Assembly (NCBI RefSeq): GCF_947495735.1
Contig: NZ_CANMAA010000020.1
Span: 1 to 48,849, forward strand
DNA length: 48,849 bases
Origin: an uncultured Pseudokineococcus sp.
GTDB lineage: Bacteria; Actinomycetota; Actinomycetes; Actinomycetales; Quadrisphaeraceae
Reading direction: 5' to 3'
Position numbers and translations under genes: made by a program. Below, one piece after another: positions 23,362 through 31,059 of this stretch. Numbering within the stretch: the first letter of the stretch is position 1; the number at the start of each line of letters is the position of its first letter. The notes beneath the pieces were generated by a model. The model was not told where the DNA came from. It did no database searches and saw only the letters and a list, made by a program, of their open reading frames with translations.

Positions 23362-25146
23362 TCAGCGGACGGTGAGGTCGGGACGTCCGAGGTACCGGGG
23401 TTGCGTGTTGATCCAGCCAGAACCGCCTTGCCGCGCCAGGTCCGCCAGCTCGTCACGCTCGGCGAGCCGGTCCAGCACCCGTTGGAAGTTGACCAACTCG
23501 ACTTCGGCGGCCTCGACGGTGCCGCCGAGGTTGCCGTGGCCCAGCAGCCCGACTCCCTGCTCAGCGGCCTCGAGGTCCCGTCGCAGCAGCGTGAGCGCCG
23601 GCGTGCTGACGGGCTCATGGTCCTCGACGAGCAGCAGAGGGTGCGCCGGCCTGTTGTGTCGCGCGCGGTGGCGCTCGAGGTAGGTCAGGAGCGCCCACCG
23701 TTCCCACGCCTCGTCATAGGCGCCCACGCCCAGGCCGAGGTCGCCCTGCAGCAGCGGTCGGAGGTGCTCGCGCATCGCAAGTTCGGCGTCATCGCCGTCG
23801 GCCCACAGCACGTGAGGTACCAGCGTGGCCCCGGACGAGTGCTCCCCGCGCTGCCACACGATCCGGTAGCCGCTGATCAGGCGTGCGACGAGGTCGTCGC
23901 GTCCGGCCGCGCAGGCGCTGATACCGGCGGCGTGGGTGAGCAGGGTGGCCGGGCCCAGCCGCAGGTCGATCAGCGGGGTGATCCCGCCGTGCACGCCACG
24001 GGGCGCGAGCCTGCCGATGGTGGGCACCCACCACTGGTCGGTGCGGGAGTCGCCCCAGTACGCGCTTGTTGCTACCAGCGCGGTGAGCGTTTCGGCGCCG
24101 GCGAGAAGTTGATCACGGCGTCGGGCGTACTCCTCCTGCCACCCCCCGTGGACCTCGAAGTCCGTGCTGCGCATCACCTCGAGGCTGGCCACCCGGTCGA
24201 CGTCGCGGCGCAGGGTGTCGTGCAGCGGGATGGCGACCGACCGGCCGGACAGCGCCCTCTTGGCGTAGGACACCGCAGCGGACCGGGTGGTGGGGTCCTG
24301 CACGCGGCGCTCGCGGATGGCCTCGACGGCATCGGCGGCGCGGGACAGGAAGTCACCGGCGTCGGCGGTCACCTCCTGGGCTCGCCGGGCAACCGCCAGC
24401 TGTTGGGCGTGGTCGGACAGCAAGGCGCGGTCGACCCACCAGGTCCCGTACCTGCTGCTGCGGGCCGCCTGCAGCCGACCACGCAGCGCGGTGTCCCAGG
24501 CCGCGGACCAGCCGAGCACGAGCAGGCCGTACCGGTCGAACACCTCGTCCACCAGCGCGGTGGTGGCCTGCGGGTAGGTGCCGAGCTCCTCGGGGGTGTT
24601 GAGCGTCTCGGGGGACAGGTAGTGCCCGTGCAGGTGCACCACCAGCGCGCGTTGGTGCTGCAGCGGGTCCATCCCGGCGATGGCCGCCGCGGAATCCAGG
24701 ACGACGGGCTCCACGCCGACCCGACGGATCGCGGTCTCGATCAACGGGTCGAAGTTGAGGGTCAGCACCACCTGCACCGCACCGTCGGCCACCAGCCTCG
24801 CCAGTGCGTCGTGGACAGCACCGGGGCCCTTCTCCTCACGGTCGCGCTCCTCGGCGGTCGGCTCGAAGTAGCCCCGCAGCAGGTCCCGGCGTCCCTGCGG
24901 GGTCGGCGCGAGGGCGGCGAGAAGGTCGTCGTACCCGGCGCCGCCCTCGCCGCGGGCGCGCCACCACGACTCCGGGTCCGCCGGCTCGGGGGCTCTCTCG
25001 GCCACGGCGACCTGGCGGATCAGGTCCTGGCGCACCTGCCACGCGGTGGGAAGGCCCGCCGAGGCTGATGCTCCCGCGCCGACAAGAGCGGCGACGGTGC
25101 CCGGTCCGGCGGCCAGCGCCATGGCCAAAGAGACGTGTGCATCCAC
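23362..25146 (-). CDS. SIR2-domain protein A (candidate NADase defence effector)
   Basis: 594 residues from a GTG at 25146; an ATG eight codons later (25122) is possible. The N-terminal domain has the SIR2 NAD-binding loop GAGASASAGLPT (23-34), LTLNFDPLIETAI with N131 and D133, HLHGHY with H173, and LLVLGWSAAWDTA (208-220), matching the SIR2_2 class linked to NAD depletion in anti-phage systems. The C-terminal ~350 residues are helical with no known domain. It is a full-length paralogue of SIR2-B (25869-27662): both have a WW pair, a DLLAALAPTPQGRRDLL-type block and an EELGTYP-type block. The two genes point away from each other across a toxin-antitoxin pair. Confidence 0.82.
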   Translation of the reverse strand: MDAHVSLAMALAAGPGTVAALVGAGASASAGLPTAWQVRQDLIRQVAVAERAPEPADPESWWRARGEGGAGYDDLLAALAPTPQGRRDLLRGYFEPTAEERDREEKGPGAVHDALARLVADGAVQVVLTLNFDPLIETAIRRVGVEPVVLDSAAAIAGMDPLQHQRALVVHLHGHYLSPETLNTPEELGTYPQATTALVDEVFDRYGLLVLGWSAAWDTALRGRLQAARSSRYGTWWVDRALLSDHAQQLAVARRAQEVTADAGDFLSRAADAVEAIRERRVQDPTTRSAAVSYAKRALSGRSVAIPLHDTLRRDVDRVASLEVMRSTDFEVHGGWQEEYARRRDQLLAGAETLTALVATSAYWGDSRTDQWWVPTIGRLAPRGVHGGITPLIDLRLGPATLLTHAAGISACAAGRDDLVARLISGYRIVWQRGEHSSGATLVPHVLWADGDDAELAMREHLRPLLQGDLGLGVGAYDEAWERWALLTYLERHRARHNRPAHPLLLVEDHEPVSTPALTLLRRDLEAAEQGVGLLGHGNLGGTVEAAEVELVNFQRVLDRLAERDELADLARQGGSGWINTQPRYLGRPDLTVR

Positions 25147-25284
25147 GCCACCATGTTGCCCCGGCCCCCTTGCTGCAGCCCATCACCGATGCCGCCGGCA
25201 CCGGCGGCGGCTGCCACGGCAGACGACGACCGTCGCCGCCGGCTGTGCGTTCGCCGACGTCGCAGCATCTGTGAGTCCCTTGCG

Positions 25285-25300
25285 TACAGTGCCCGTTGTG
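25285..25300 (+). promoter_or_regulatory. Leaderless promoter of the Phd/RelE pair
   Basis: TACAGT (25285-25290) is a fair -10 and ends seven bases before the GTG at 25298, with no ribosome-binding site, so transcription could start at the start codon. I see no convincing -35. Confidence 0.45.
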
Positions 25301-25552
25301 ACCGAGCAGGTGTCCCTCAGCGAGGCGCACGCCCGTCTAGACGACCTGGTCTACCTCGCCGCCCGCTCGAGGGCCCGCGTCACGATCACCGATCACGGCG
25401 AACCGGCTGCTGTTTTGATCAACGCGGAAGAGCTCGCCCACCTCGACGAGGTCAGCGCCTTGGCCGACTACCGCGCCCAGCGAGCCGCCGGGACCGTGCG
25501 CACCGTCGACCACGACGAGGTCCGCGCACGCCTCGGGCTACAGCGAGAGTGA
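25298..25552 (+). CDS. Phd/YefM-family antitoxin
   Basis: 84 residues from the GTG at 25298; another GTG three codons upstream cannot be excluded. The sequence QVSLSEAHARLDDLVYLAA, VTITDHGEPAAVLINAEEL is the classic Phd/YefM DNA-binding domain, and the C-terminal third (LADYRAQRAAGTVRTVDHDE) is the toxin-binding tail. Such antitoxins repress their own promoter and neutralise the toxin. It overlaps the toxin gene by four bases (GTGA). The module stands between two divergent SIR2 genes and may stabilise that cargo or be regulated with it. Confidence 0.86.
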   Translation: MTEQVSLSEAHARLDDLVYLAARSRARVTITDHGEPAAVLINAEELAHLDEVSALADYRAQRAAGTVRTVDHDEVRARLGLQRE

Positions 25553-25815
25553 CCTACCGCATCACCTGGACCGAAGGCGCGACCGGGACCGCAGCCGGCT
25601 TCCTCGACGATGGCCCGGGCCTGGCTCATCTGTTCGAGGTCCTCGACAGCCTCGCTGTCGACCCGCGGCCTGCCGAGTCGGTCGCGTACGGCTCGCCGGA
25701 CACCAGGCGTCTTCGGGTCGGGCGCTACAGGGCCCTGTACGTCGTCGACGCAGCTGGGGACACCGACCCAGGGGACGGCACGATCACCATCGTCCACGTC
25801 GGCCGAGTGCCCTGA
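25549..25815 (+). CDS. RelE/ParE-family toxin
   Basis: 88 residues from a GTG overlapping the antitoxin stop. TYRITWTEGATGTAAGFLDD, PAESVAYGSPDTRRLRVGRY, RALYVVDAAGD and TITIVHVGRV give the RelE/ParE fold: N-terminal strand, helix, then a beta-sheet with the RLRVGRYRALY core. RelE toxins cut mRNA in the ribosome; ParE toxins poison gyrase; the sequence alone does not separate them. An 11-bp inverted repeat spans its stop codon. Confidence 0.85.
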   Translation: MTYRITWTEGATGTAAGFLDDGPGLAHLFEVLDSLAVDPRPAESVAYGSPDTRRLRVGRYRALYVVDAAGDTDPGDGTITIVHVGRVP

Positions 25816-25830
25816 GCCCGCTCAGGGCAC
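25807..25830. terminator. Perfect inverted repeat over the toxin stop codon
   Basis: GTGCCCTGAGC (25807-25817) and GCTCAGGGCAC (25820-25830) are perfect 11-bp arms with a two-base loop; the toxin stop lies at 25813-25815. It may end toxin-antitoxin transcription or act as an operator for SIR2-B, which starts 38 bases later. No T-run follows. Confidence 0.6.
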
Positions 25831-25868
25831 ACCTCCGCCGTCGGACCTCCTCGGTAGCGTCGCGCGTC

Positions 25869-27662
25869 GTGAGCAACGCCCTCGAACCCCTGGCTGTTGT
25901 CGCCACCGGTGTGCACGCTCAACCGGGCGTCTACGCACTGCTCCTCGGCTCCGGGGTTTCCACTGGAGCCGGCATCCCCACCGGCTGGGGGGTGGTGCAG
26001 GCGCTCGTCACCCGCCTCGCCACCGCGACCCATCCCGACGACCAGGCCGCTGTCGAAGCCGCCCGCGACGACCCTGAGCAGTGGTGGGTTGAGCACGGTG
26101 ACGGCGCTGCTCTGGGCTATTCCAACCTCCTGGCCGCGCTCGGCCCGACGCCCGCAGCCCGCCGTGCCTTGCTCGCCGGCTTCTTCGAACCGACCGACAA
26201 CGACGTCACCGACGGTCTCAAGGTGCCCAGCGCTGCCCACCGCGCTATCGCCCAGCTGGTCAAACGTGGCTACTTCCGCGTCATCCTCACCACCAACTTC
26301 GACCGCCTCATGGAGAAGGCGCTCGAAGACGTCGGAGTCTCGCCCCAGGTCCTCGCCCGCGCCGAGGCCGTCGCAGGTCTCACCCCGCTGCCTCACGCGC
26401 CGGTGACCATCGTCAAGCTGCACGGCGACTACGCCGACCTGGACATGCGGAACACCCTCGAAGAGCTCTCGACCTACCCGCCCGCATGGGACGCGCTGCT
26501 GGACCGGGTGTTCGACGAGTACGGGCTCCTGGTCTCGGGGTGGTCAGCCGACTGGGACACCGCACTTGTCGCAGCGCTCGAGCGCACCCCCAGCCGCCGC
26601 TACCCGCTGTACTGGGACTCTCGCAGCAGTTCTGGCGACAGCGCCACCAGGCTCCTGGCCCAGCATCGCGGCACCGTCGTCCCCGCAGGCTCAGCCGACG
26701 ACCTCTTCACCGGTCTTCGCGAGCGCGTCGACGCTCTGGAGCGACTCGCCGAGCCTCCCCTGGCGACTGCCATGGCGGTGGCCCGGCTCAAGCGCTACCT
26801 GCCTGATCCGGTGCGGGGCATCGACCTGCACGACTTGGTCATGGGGGCCGCCGAACAGGCTGCGGCGGTACCTCGCGCCACTACCGGGGTGTCGATGCAG
26901 GGTAACGAGGCGGGGCAGCGGCTGCAGGACCTCTACGCCGGCTACTTGCAGGCAAGCGAGCCCGTCCTCGCCCTGCTGTGCGCCGGCGTCTTCCACGACC
27001 GCTCCCGGACCCACACCGACTTGTGGGTCGACGTTGTCCAGCAGCTCCTGCACGCCCGGACCGTGCCGACCGGCACCTTCTACGACCAACTCGAGCGCGC
27101 CAAGCACTACCCCGCGCTGCTGGCGATGCGCGCTGCCGGGGCGCTCGCCGCCCACCTCGATCGCGACGACGTCACGCTGCGCCTGCTCACGGAGCCGTCA
27201 TGGCGCGAGGTGCTCGGCGACCAGGCGCGCCGTCCCGCCTACGAGGTGCTCGACGAGTACTCCATCGCGTCGGAGGAGGTCGTCAACGCCATGCCGCGGT
27301 GGGGGACGCGTTGGCTCTATCCACCCAGCCACCTGCTGCGCGAGGACCTGCGCGGCGCACTGAGTGTGTACGTGCCCGACGGTGAGTACCGGGCTGTTTG
27401 TGACCGCTACGAGTACCTTCTGGCGGTGCTGATGCACAGTCTCCCGTCGCCTTACGGCAGCCGAGTCATCCCGGGCGAGTTCATCGGTGAACGCAGCTGG
27501 ACGCCCGACAGCCGCCGCCGCGCGGAGGTCGACTTCGTCGAGCGTGCTGGGCGGGCCCCGGACGACTGGCCTTGGTGGTCGATTGTCGGTGGCCGCGACA
27601 ACCTGGAGGCCTACGTCGGCGAGCTCTCAGTGGTGTTGGCGGCGGCGACCCGGCACGGCTGA
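25869..27662 (+). CDS. SIR2-domain protein B (candidate NADase defence effector)
   Basis: 597 residues from a GTG at 25869; no ribosome-binding site is visible. SIR2 motifs are complete: GSGVSTGAGIPT (27-38), ILTTNFDRLMEKAL with N143 and D145, KLHGDY with H185, and LLVSGWSADWDTAL (220-233). The C-terminal ~350 residues are helical and homologous to those of SIR2-A; both share an SRT-containing block after a predicted helical pair (DRSRTHTDLW here, DSRTDQWW in A). Known SIR2 defence proteins deplete NAD when phage infection is sensed. Identity between A and B is moderate, so they are old duplicates or independently acquired alleles. It is not part of a longer operon. Confidence 0.82.
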   Translation: MSNALEPLAVVATGVHAQPGVYALLLGSGVSTGAGIPTGWGVVQALVTRLATATHPDDQAAVEAARDDPEQWWVEHGDGAALGYSNLLAALGPTPAARRALLAGFFEPTDNDVTDGLKVPSAAHRAIAQLVKRGYFRVILTTNFDRLMEKALEDVGVSPQVLARAEAVAGLTPLPHAPVTIVKLHGDYADLDMRNTLEELSTYPPAWDALLDRVFDEYGLLVSGWSADWDTALVAALERTPSRRYPLYWDSRSSSGDSATRLLAQHRGTVVPAGSADDLFTGLRERVDALERLAEPPLATAMAVARLKRYLPDPVRGIDLHDLVMGAAEQAAAVPRATTGVSMQGNEAGQRLQDLYAGYLQASEPVLALLCAGVFHDRSRTHTDLWVDVVQQLLHARTVPTGTFYDQLERAKHYPALLAMRAAGALAAHLDRDDVTLRLLTEPSWREVLGDQARRPAYEVLDEYSIASEEVVNAMPRWGTRWLYPPSHLLREDLRGALSVYVPDGEYRAVCDRYEYLLAVLMHSLPSPYGSRVIPGEFIGERSWTPDSRRRAEVDFVERAGRAPDDWPWWSIVGGRDNLEAYVGELSVVLAAATRHG

Positions 27663-27687
27663 CTGGCGAGTCGACTTCCGCGAATCG

Positions 27688-28416
27688 TTATGTCAGGCGC
27701 CCGCAAGGCGTACGGACCATGGTTGCTCCTCGGTCCCTCGGGTTTAATGGAGCGCCCGGCAGGTTCACTGAGGCGATCACCTCGAAGCCGTGTTGGGCGT
27801 ACCACCGCGTGAGCCTTTCGGTGCGGGTGGACAATCGTAAGGCCTGCGCAGTGCCGTGCTTTTCAAGAGTGGCCTCGAGGAGGGTTGAGCCCAGCTCCTC
27901 GCCGCAGGGGTAGGCAGACACCCAGTGCAGGAGCGCGGCGTGCGGGTACTCGGCCTCGGCCTGTCGGTCGGTTCGGCCCAGGGCTCGCGTGCGCCACGCT
28001 AGGACGGCTGCGGGAATGACCTCGAGCAGCACCAGGACGAGGAAGACGGTCACCGCTCCCGCGACGGCGACGGTAGGCAGCAGTACCAGGGCCACGAGGG
28101 TGCCGGCGCAGGCGAGAACGGCGACGCCAGCGAGGAGGAGCAGCGTTGTCAGGGTCAGGCCGTGCTGCTTGGTGGGGGTCAGCAGCAGGACGGCTCGGCC
28201 GGGTCGTCCCGGCCGGGCGGCGGTGCGAACCTGGTCGCCGGACAGGACGACGAAGACGCCGAGCAGCGCCGCGTAGGGCAGCGACCACAGGTCACCGCCC
28301 CAGCGACGGGGAATGGGGCTGTTGGCGCGAGCCATGACGAAGCCGGCGTGCGGCACCTGGTGCCAGGCGACCCTGCCCACGACGGTGTCAGTGGCGCCCT
28401 CGGTGGTCGACCTCAC
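27688..28416 (-). CDS. Membrane protein with a GNAT-like C-terminal domain
   Basis: 242 residues; its start overlaps the stop of the HTH gene by four bases. Two or three hydrophobic segments occur (LWSLPYAALLGVFVVLSGD, then LTTLLLLAGVAVLACAGTLV and AVAGAVTVFLVLVLLEVIPA). The C-terminal ~100 residues contain GSTLLEATLEKHG, ALRLSTRTERLTRWYAQHGF and FEVIASV, the end of the GNAT acetyltransferase fold including the usual WYaqhGF turn. The acetyl-CoA binding part seems to be CGEELGSTLL, a weak version of the Q/RxxGxG/A motif. The substrate is unknown. Confidence 0.62.
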   Translation of the reverse strand: MRSTTEGATDTVVGRVAWHQVPHAGFVMARANSPIPRRWGGDLWSLPYAALLGVFVVLSGDQVRTAARPGRPGRAVLLLTPTKQHGLTLTTLLLLAGVAVLACAGTLVALVLLPTVAVAGAVTVFLVLVLLEVIPAAVLAWRTRALGRTDRQAEAEYPHAALLHWVSAYPCGEELGSTLLEATLEKHGTAQALRLSTRTERLTRWYAQHGFEVIASVNLPGAPLNPRDRGATMVRTPCGRLT

Positions 28417-28694
28417 GAGATGCCTCGAGGTCGGAAGCGGGCTGCGGCGCCCTGTCGGGTGACGCCGAGAGCTGCGGCGATCTGGTGCCAGGTGGCGTGC
28501 TGGCGGCGGGCTTCGCGCACGAGGTGGACCTCGGCGGCGCCGGCGGCCGCTTGTGCCGCGGCCAGCGCCTCGAGCGCCTCAAGGGTGGAGCGCTGGTCCT
28601 CGTGACGGGCGCCCTCGAGGGTGCGCTGCAGGTGTCTGGTGGCGGCGGACATCTCGTCGACGGCCGCGGTGTCGAAGAGCGGCTGGTTGGTCAC
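28413..28694 (-). CDS. Small helix-turn-helix protein
   Basis: 93 residues from the ATG at 28694. A long helical N-terminus (EMSAATRHLQRTLEGARHED and ALEALAAAQAAAGAAEVHL) precedes a C-terminal HTH, ATWHQIAAALGVTRQGAAAR, of the type found at the end of sigma-like and small regulatory proteins. It is co-translated with the GNAT-like membrane protein downstream and could regulate it. The 279 bp between this gene and the CoiA-like gene (28695-28973) hold no gene I can support. Confidence 0.68.
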   Translation of the reverse strand: MTNQPLFDTAAVDEMSAATRHLQRTLEGARHEDQRSTLEALEALAAAQAAAGAAEVHLVREARRQHATWHQIAAALGVTRQGAAARFRPRGIS

Positions 28695-28973
28695 GCCAGG
28701 TGGAGGCGGTGGGCCGTTCCGCCGGCGGCTTGCCCTCGGAGTTTCTGCGGCAGCAGCGGCGCGTGAGCGTCGACGACGACGCCGCTGGTGGCTGGGGCGC
28801 CGGAGGTGCGCGGGTGGTCCACGGGAGCTCCTCGAGGTGGGTGCGCGTGATGGCCGAGAGCAAGGTTAGTTGCCCTTCGTCGGCGGGGGCAACGGTCCTT
28901 GCGTTGCTCCGTCGGGCTGACGAGACGACGTCCTCCGGCGCGGTCGCCCCGGCGCGGGCGCGACCCTGGCGAC

Positions 28974-30521
28974 GTGGGCGGGCACGCGGCGGAGGTCGTG
29001 CGCCGCTTCACTGGCGGTGAGACGCGGCTGGTCTACGCCCGCCGGGTCACCGACCCGACAGGGCCGCTGTTATTCCTCGCCCACGGCGCCGCCGAGGCGG
29101 CCCGCGAGCTCGCGAAGAGGGGCGAGCTCGAGTGCCCGATGCCCGAGTGCGACGACCGGCGCCTGCGGGCGGTGTCACGGACGCGGTCGGGTCGCCGCGA
29201 CGGCTTCACCCACCACCGGGGAGCGGGCGCGCACGGCAGTGACGCGGAGGGCCTGGAGCACCTGCAGGGCAAGGCGCTGGTGGCGGCGTGGGCAAGGCGC
29301 GCGGCGCCCGAGGCGAGCGTCGTCGTCGAGGGCCGGGTGCCGTCGGCCGGCCGGGTCGCCGACGTGCTCGTGACCTGGCCGGACCGTGCTGCGGTGGCCG
29401 TCGAGGTGCAGTGCGCCTCGCTCACGGTGGTCGAGTGGGAGAGGCGGCACCGGGCCTACGCCGCGGCGGGCGTCAGGGACGTGTGGCTGCTCGGTCGTCG
29501 GTACCTGAGAGCGGCTCCCGGCGCCACGGCCACCGCGGCCGTCGCGGCCGCCGCGGCGACCAGGCGAGGTGACCCGACCGGCCCGGGTGAGCTTGTCGAG
29601 GTGCCCGCGCTGGTGCGGGCCATGGCCGCGGCGGAGGTGCCGGTGATGTGGGTGTCGCCGACCACCGGCGAGGTCGCCGTCCCGTGGGTCCGGGCTTGGT
29701 CCCACACCTGCCTGACGCGCAGGTGCACCTGCCCGCCGCGGACGCGCGAGCGGTGGTCGACCTTCTCCGCTGGCGCCGGCGCGAGGCCGTGGCGCGACGT
29801 CGGCTTCGCCGAGCCGCCGACGGGTGAGACCACAGCGAGCCAGGTCTGGGCCAAGCTCCTCGAGCGGTGCCGGCTCGACCCGGCGGCCGGCATCGCCCAT
29901 CCCGTCGAGGATCGGCTGCGCGCCTCCCAGCGCGAGCTCGTCGAGGCCCGCGAGTGGGACGCGATGGTGCAGCGACCGGCAGTGCTGGCTCAGCAGGAAG
30001 CCGACCAGGTCGCCGCTCACCGTGCCGGCGCCCGCGCCCGGCGTGAGGACGCGCAGCGGCGGCGGTGGGCCAGCTCGCCCCTGCGGGCGCGGCTGGAGCG
30101 CGACTTCGCCGTCCCGCCCGCTGCCGTCGTCGTCGAGCTCGAGCACGCCGGTGGGGTGCACGCGCCGCAGCCGCACTGGCACGCCGTCCTGCTCTACGAC
30201 GTCCTGCGCGCGGGGCGACCGGGGGACCCGATCCCGCTGGCTGCGTGCCGTAGGGCGCTGGCGGCCCACGGCATCGCCGTCGACGACCCGGCCATGGCCC
30301 GGTCGGTGCATGAGTGGTTCGAGCAGTGCCTGCTGAGCAAGGTGTACGTCCAGCGGGCCCGCCCGGTGGGCGCGGGGCGCTGGTGCATCGGCCGCCACCG
30401 GCTGCTCACCGACGCCGAGAAGACCGCCCGCGCCGAGGTCAGGAGTCAGGAGCTGGCGGGCGACTACGAGCGTCTGCGCCGGTCCGTGGAGGGCAGGCAG
30501 TACCGCGGGCGTCAGCGGTAG
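28974..30521 (+). CDS. CoiA-like nuclease-domain protein
   Basis: 515 residues if it starts at the GTG at 28974; a GTG at 28998 is an alternative and neither has a well-placed ribosome-binding site. A Cys pair (ECPMPEC, about 53-59) precedes GLEHLQGKALVAAW. RVADVLVTW (D130) and VAVEVQCAS (E144, Q146), then HRAYAAAGVRDVWLLG, match the CoiA PD-(D/E)xK-type core with ExQ replacing ExK. A second Cys/His cluster HTCLTRRCTC lies near residue 250. CoiA works with DNA uptake in competent bacteria; in plasmids such proteins may process incoming DNA. The C-terminal half is helical, with no known domain. Confidence 0.68.
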   Translation: MGGHAAEVVRRFTGGETRLVYARRVTDPTGPLLFLAHGAAEAARELAKRGELECPMPECDDRRLRAVSRTRSGRRDGFTHHRGAGAHGSDAEGLEHLQGKALVAAWARRAAPEASVVVEGRVPSAGRVADVLVTWPDRAAVAVEVQCASLTVVEWERRHRAYAAAGVRDVWLLGRRYLRAAPGATATAAVAAAAATRRGDPTGPGELVEVPALVRAMAAAEVPVMWVSPTTGEVAVPWVRAWSHTCLTRRCTCPPRTRERWSTFSAGAGARPWRDVGFAEPPTGETTASQVWAKLLERCRLDPAAGIAHPVEDRLRASQRELVEAREWDAMVQRPAVLAQQEADQVAAHRAGARARREDAQRRRWASSPLRARLERDFAVPPAAVVVELEHAGGVHAPQPHWHAVLLYDVLRAGRPGDPIPLAACRRALAAHGIAVDDPAMARSVHEWFEQCLLSKVYVQRARPVGAGRWCIGRHRLLTDAEKTARAEVRSQELAGDYERLRRSVEGRQYRGRQR

Positions 30522-30564
30522 GTCGGGGGCCCGACGGCGTGGGCGGTCGCACTTCCAGGCTGTT

Positions 30565-30772
30565 CAGGAAAGCCCCGCGGGTGTAACGTGCGAAGAAGCG
30601 CAATGAGGCGCATCCGAAATACCGGGCAAGGTGCTTTCCTGGGTATTCTTCTTACGACCTACGCACGTGATCCGTTGCGAACAAGTACGGACGTTCACGA
30701 GCGTAAGTCGGCTGTCAAGCCGACCGTAAGGGGCTCGTAGGCGCGCAGCGAGTGGCTAGCAAGGTGGCTAGC
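30565..30772. other. Structured non-coding region, candidate oriT or replication origin
   Basis: Within the 538-bp gap 30522-31059 several repeats are packed together. CAGGAAAGC (30565-30573) pairs with GCTTTCCTG (30633-30641); ACGTGCG (30586-30592) pairs with CGCACGT (30662-30668); AAGAAG (30593-30598) pairs with CTTCTT (30648-30653). A hairpin GTCGGCT-GTCA-AGCCGAC (30707-30724) is flanked by direct CGTAAG repeats (30702-30707, 30725-30730). Two GTGGCTAGC boxes lie 12 bp apart (30752, 30764). The stretch is clearly more AT-rich than its surroundings. It lies just upstream of the FtsK-like pump gene, where transfer origins are often found. Confidence 0.55.
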
Positions 30773-30987
30773 GAGGTGCCTTGCTGAGGTGCAGCCAGGG
30801 CTAAGCGTGCGGCGTGCCGCCGCCTCCTGTGCTGGCTCGTGGGTCGCTCGCCGGGCGCACCTTCGCCCCTCGCCGGCTCCTCGCCGGCCTCCCGTGGGCC
30901 GCTCGCGGGTCAGCGGGCGAGCGGACGTCGGCCGCGCTCGCCCGGCGGCTCCGGCCGAGGCCGCGGGGGCGTCGTCGCCTGCCGCCG

Positions 30988-31017
30988 GTCACATCTGCCC
31001 ACGCGAGGGGCCTACCC
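30988..31017 (+). promoter_or_regulatory. Transfer-regulon promoter motif, copy 2 (FtsK pump)
   Basis: GTCACATCTG (30988-30997), 13 bases, CCTACCC (31011-31017), then GGTG. It shares the upstream GCCG and the GCGAGGG stretch with copy 3 at 34869. The FtsK-like gene begins at 31060. Confidence 0.68.
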
Positions 31018-31059
31018 GGTGCAGAAGCCCACGCCGTCGCCTGACCTCCGGGGGAGCCC

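Noticed and set aside
23401-25068. A 555-codon plus-strand frame over SIR2-A
   Set aside because: No domain; the opposite strand has conserved SIR2 motifs shared with a paralogue.
28974-30521. Replication initiator protein
   Set aside because: The D...ExQ core and Cys pairs fit CoiA-like nucleases; no Rep or HUH motif is present.
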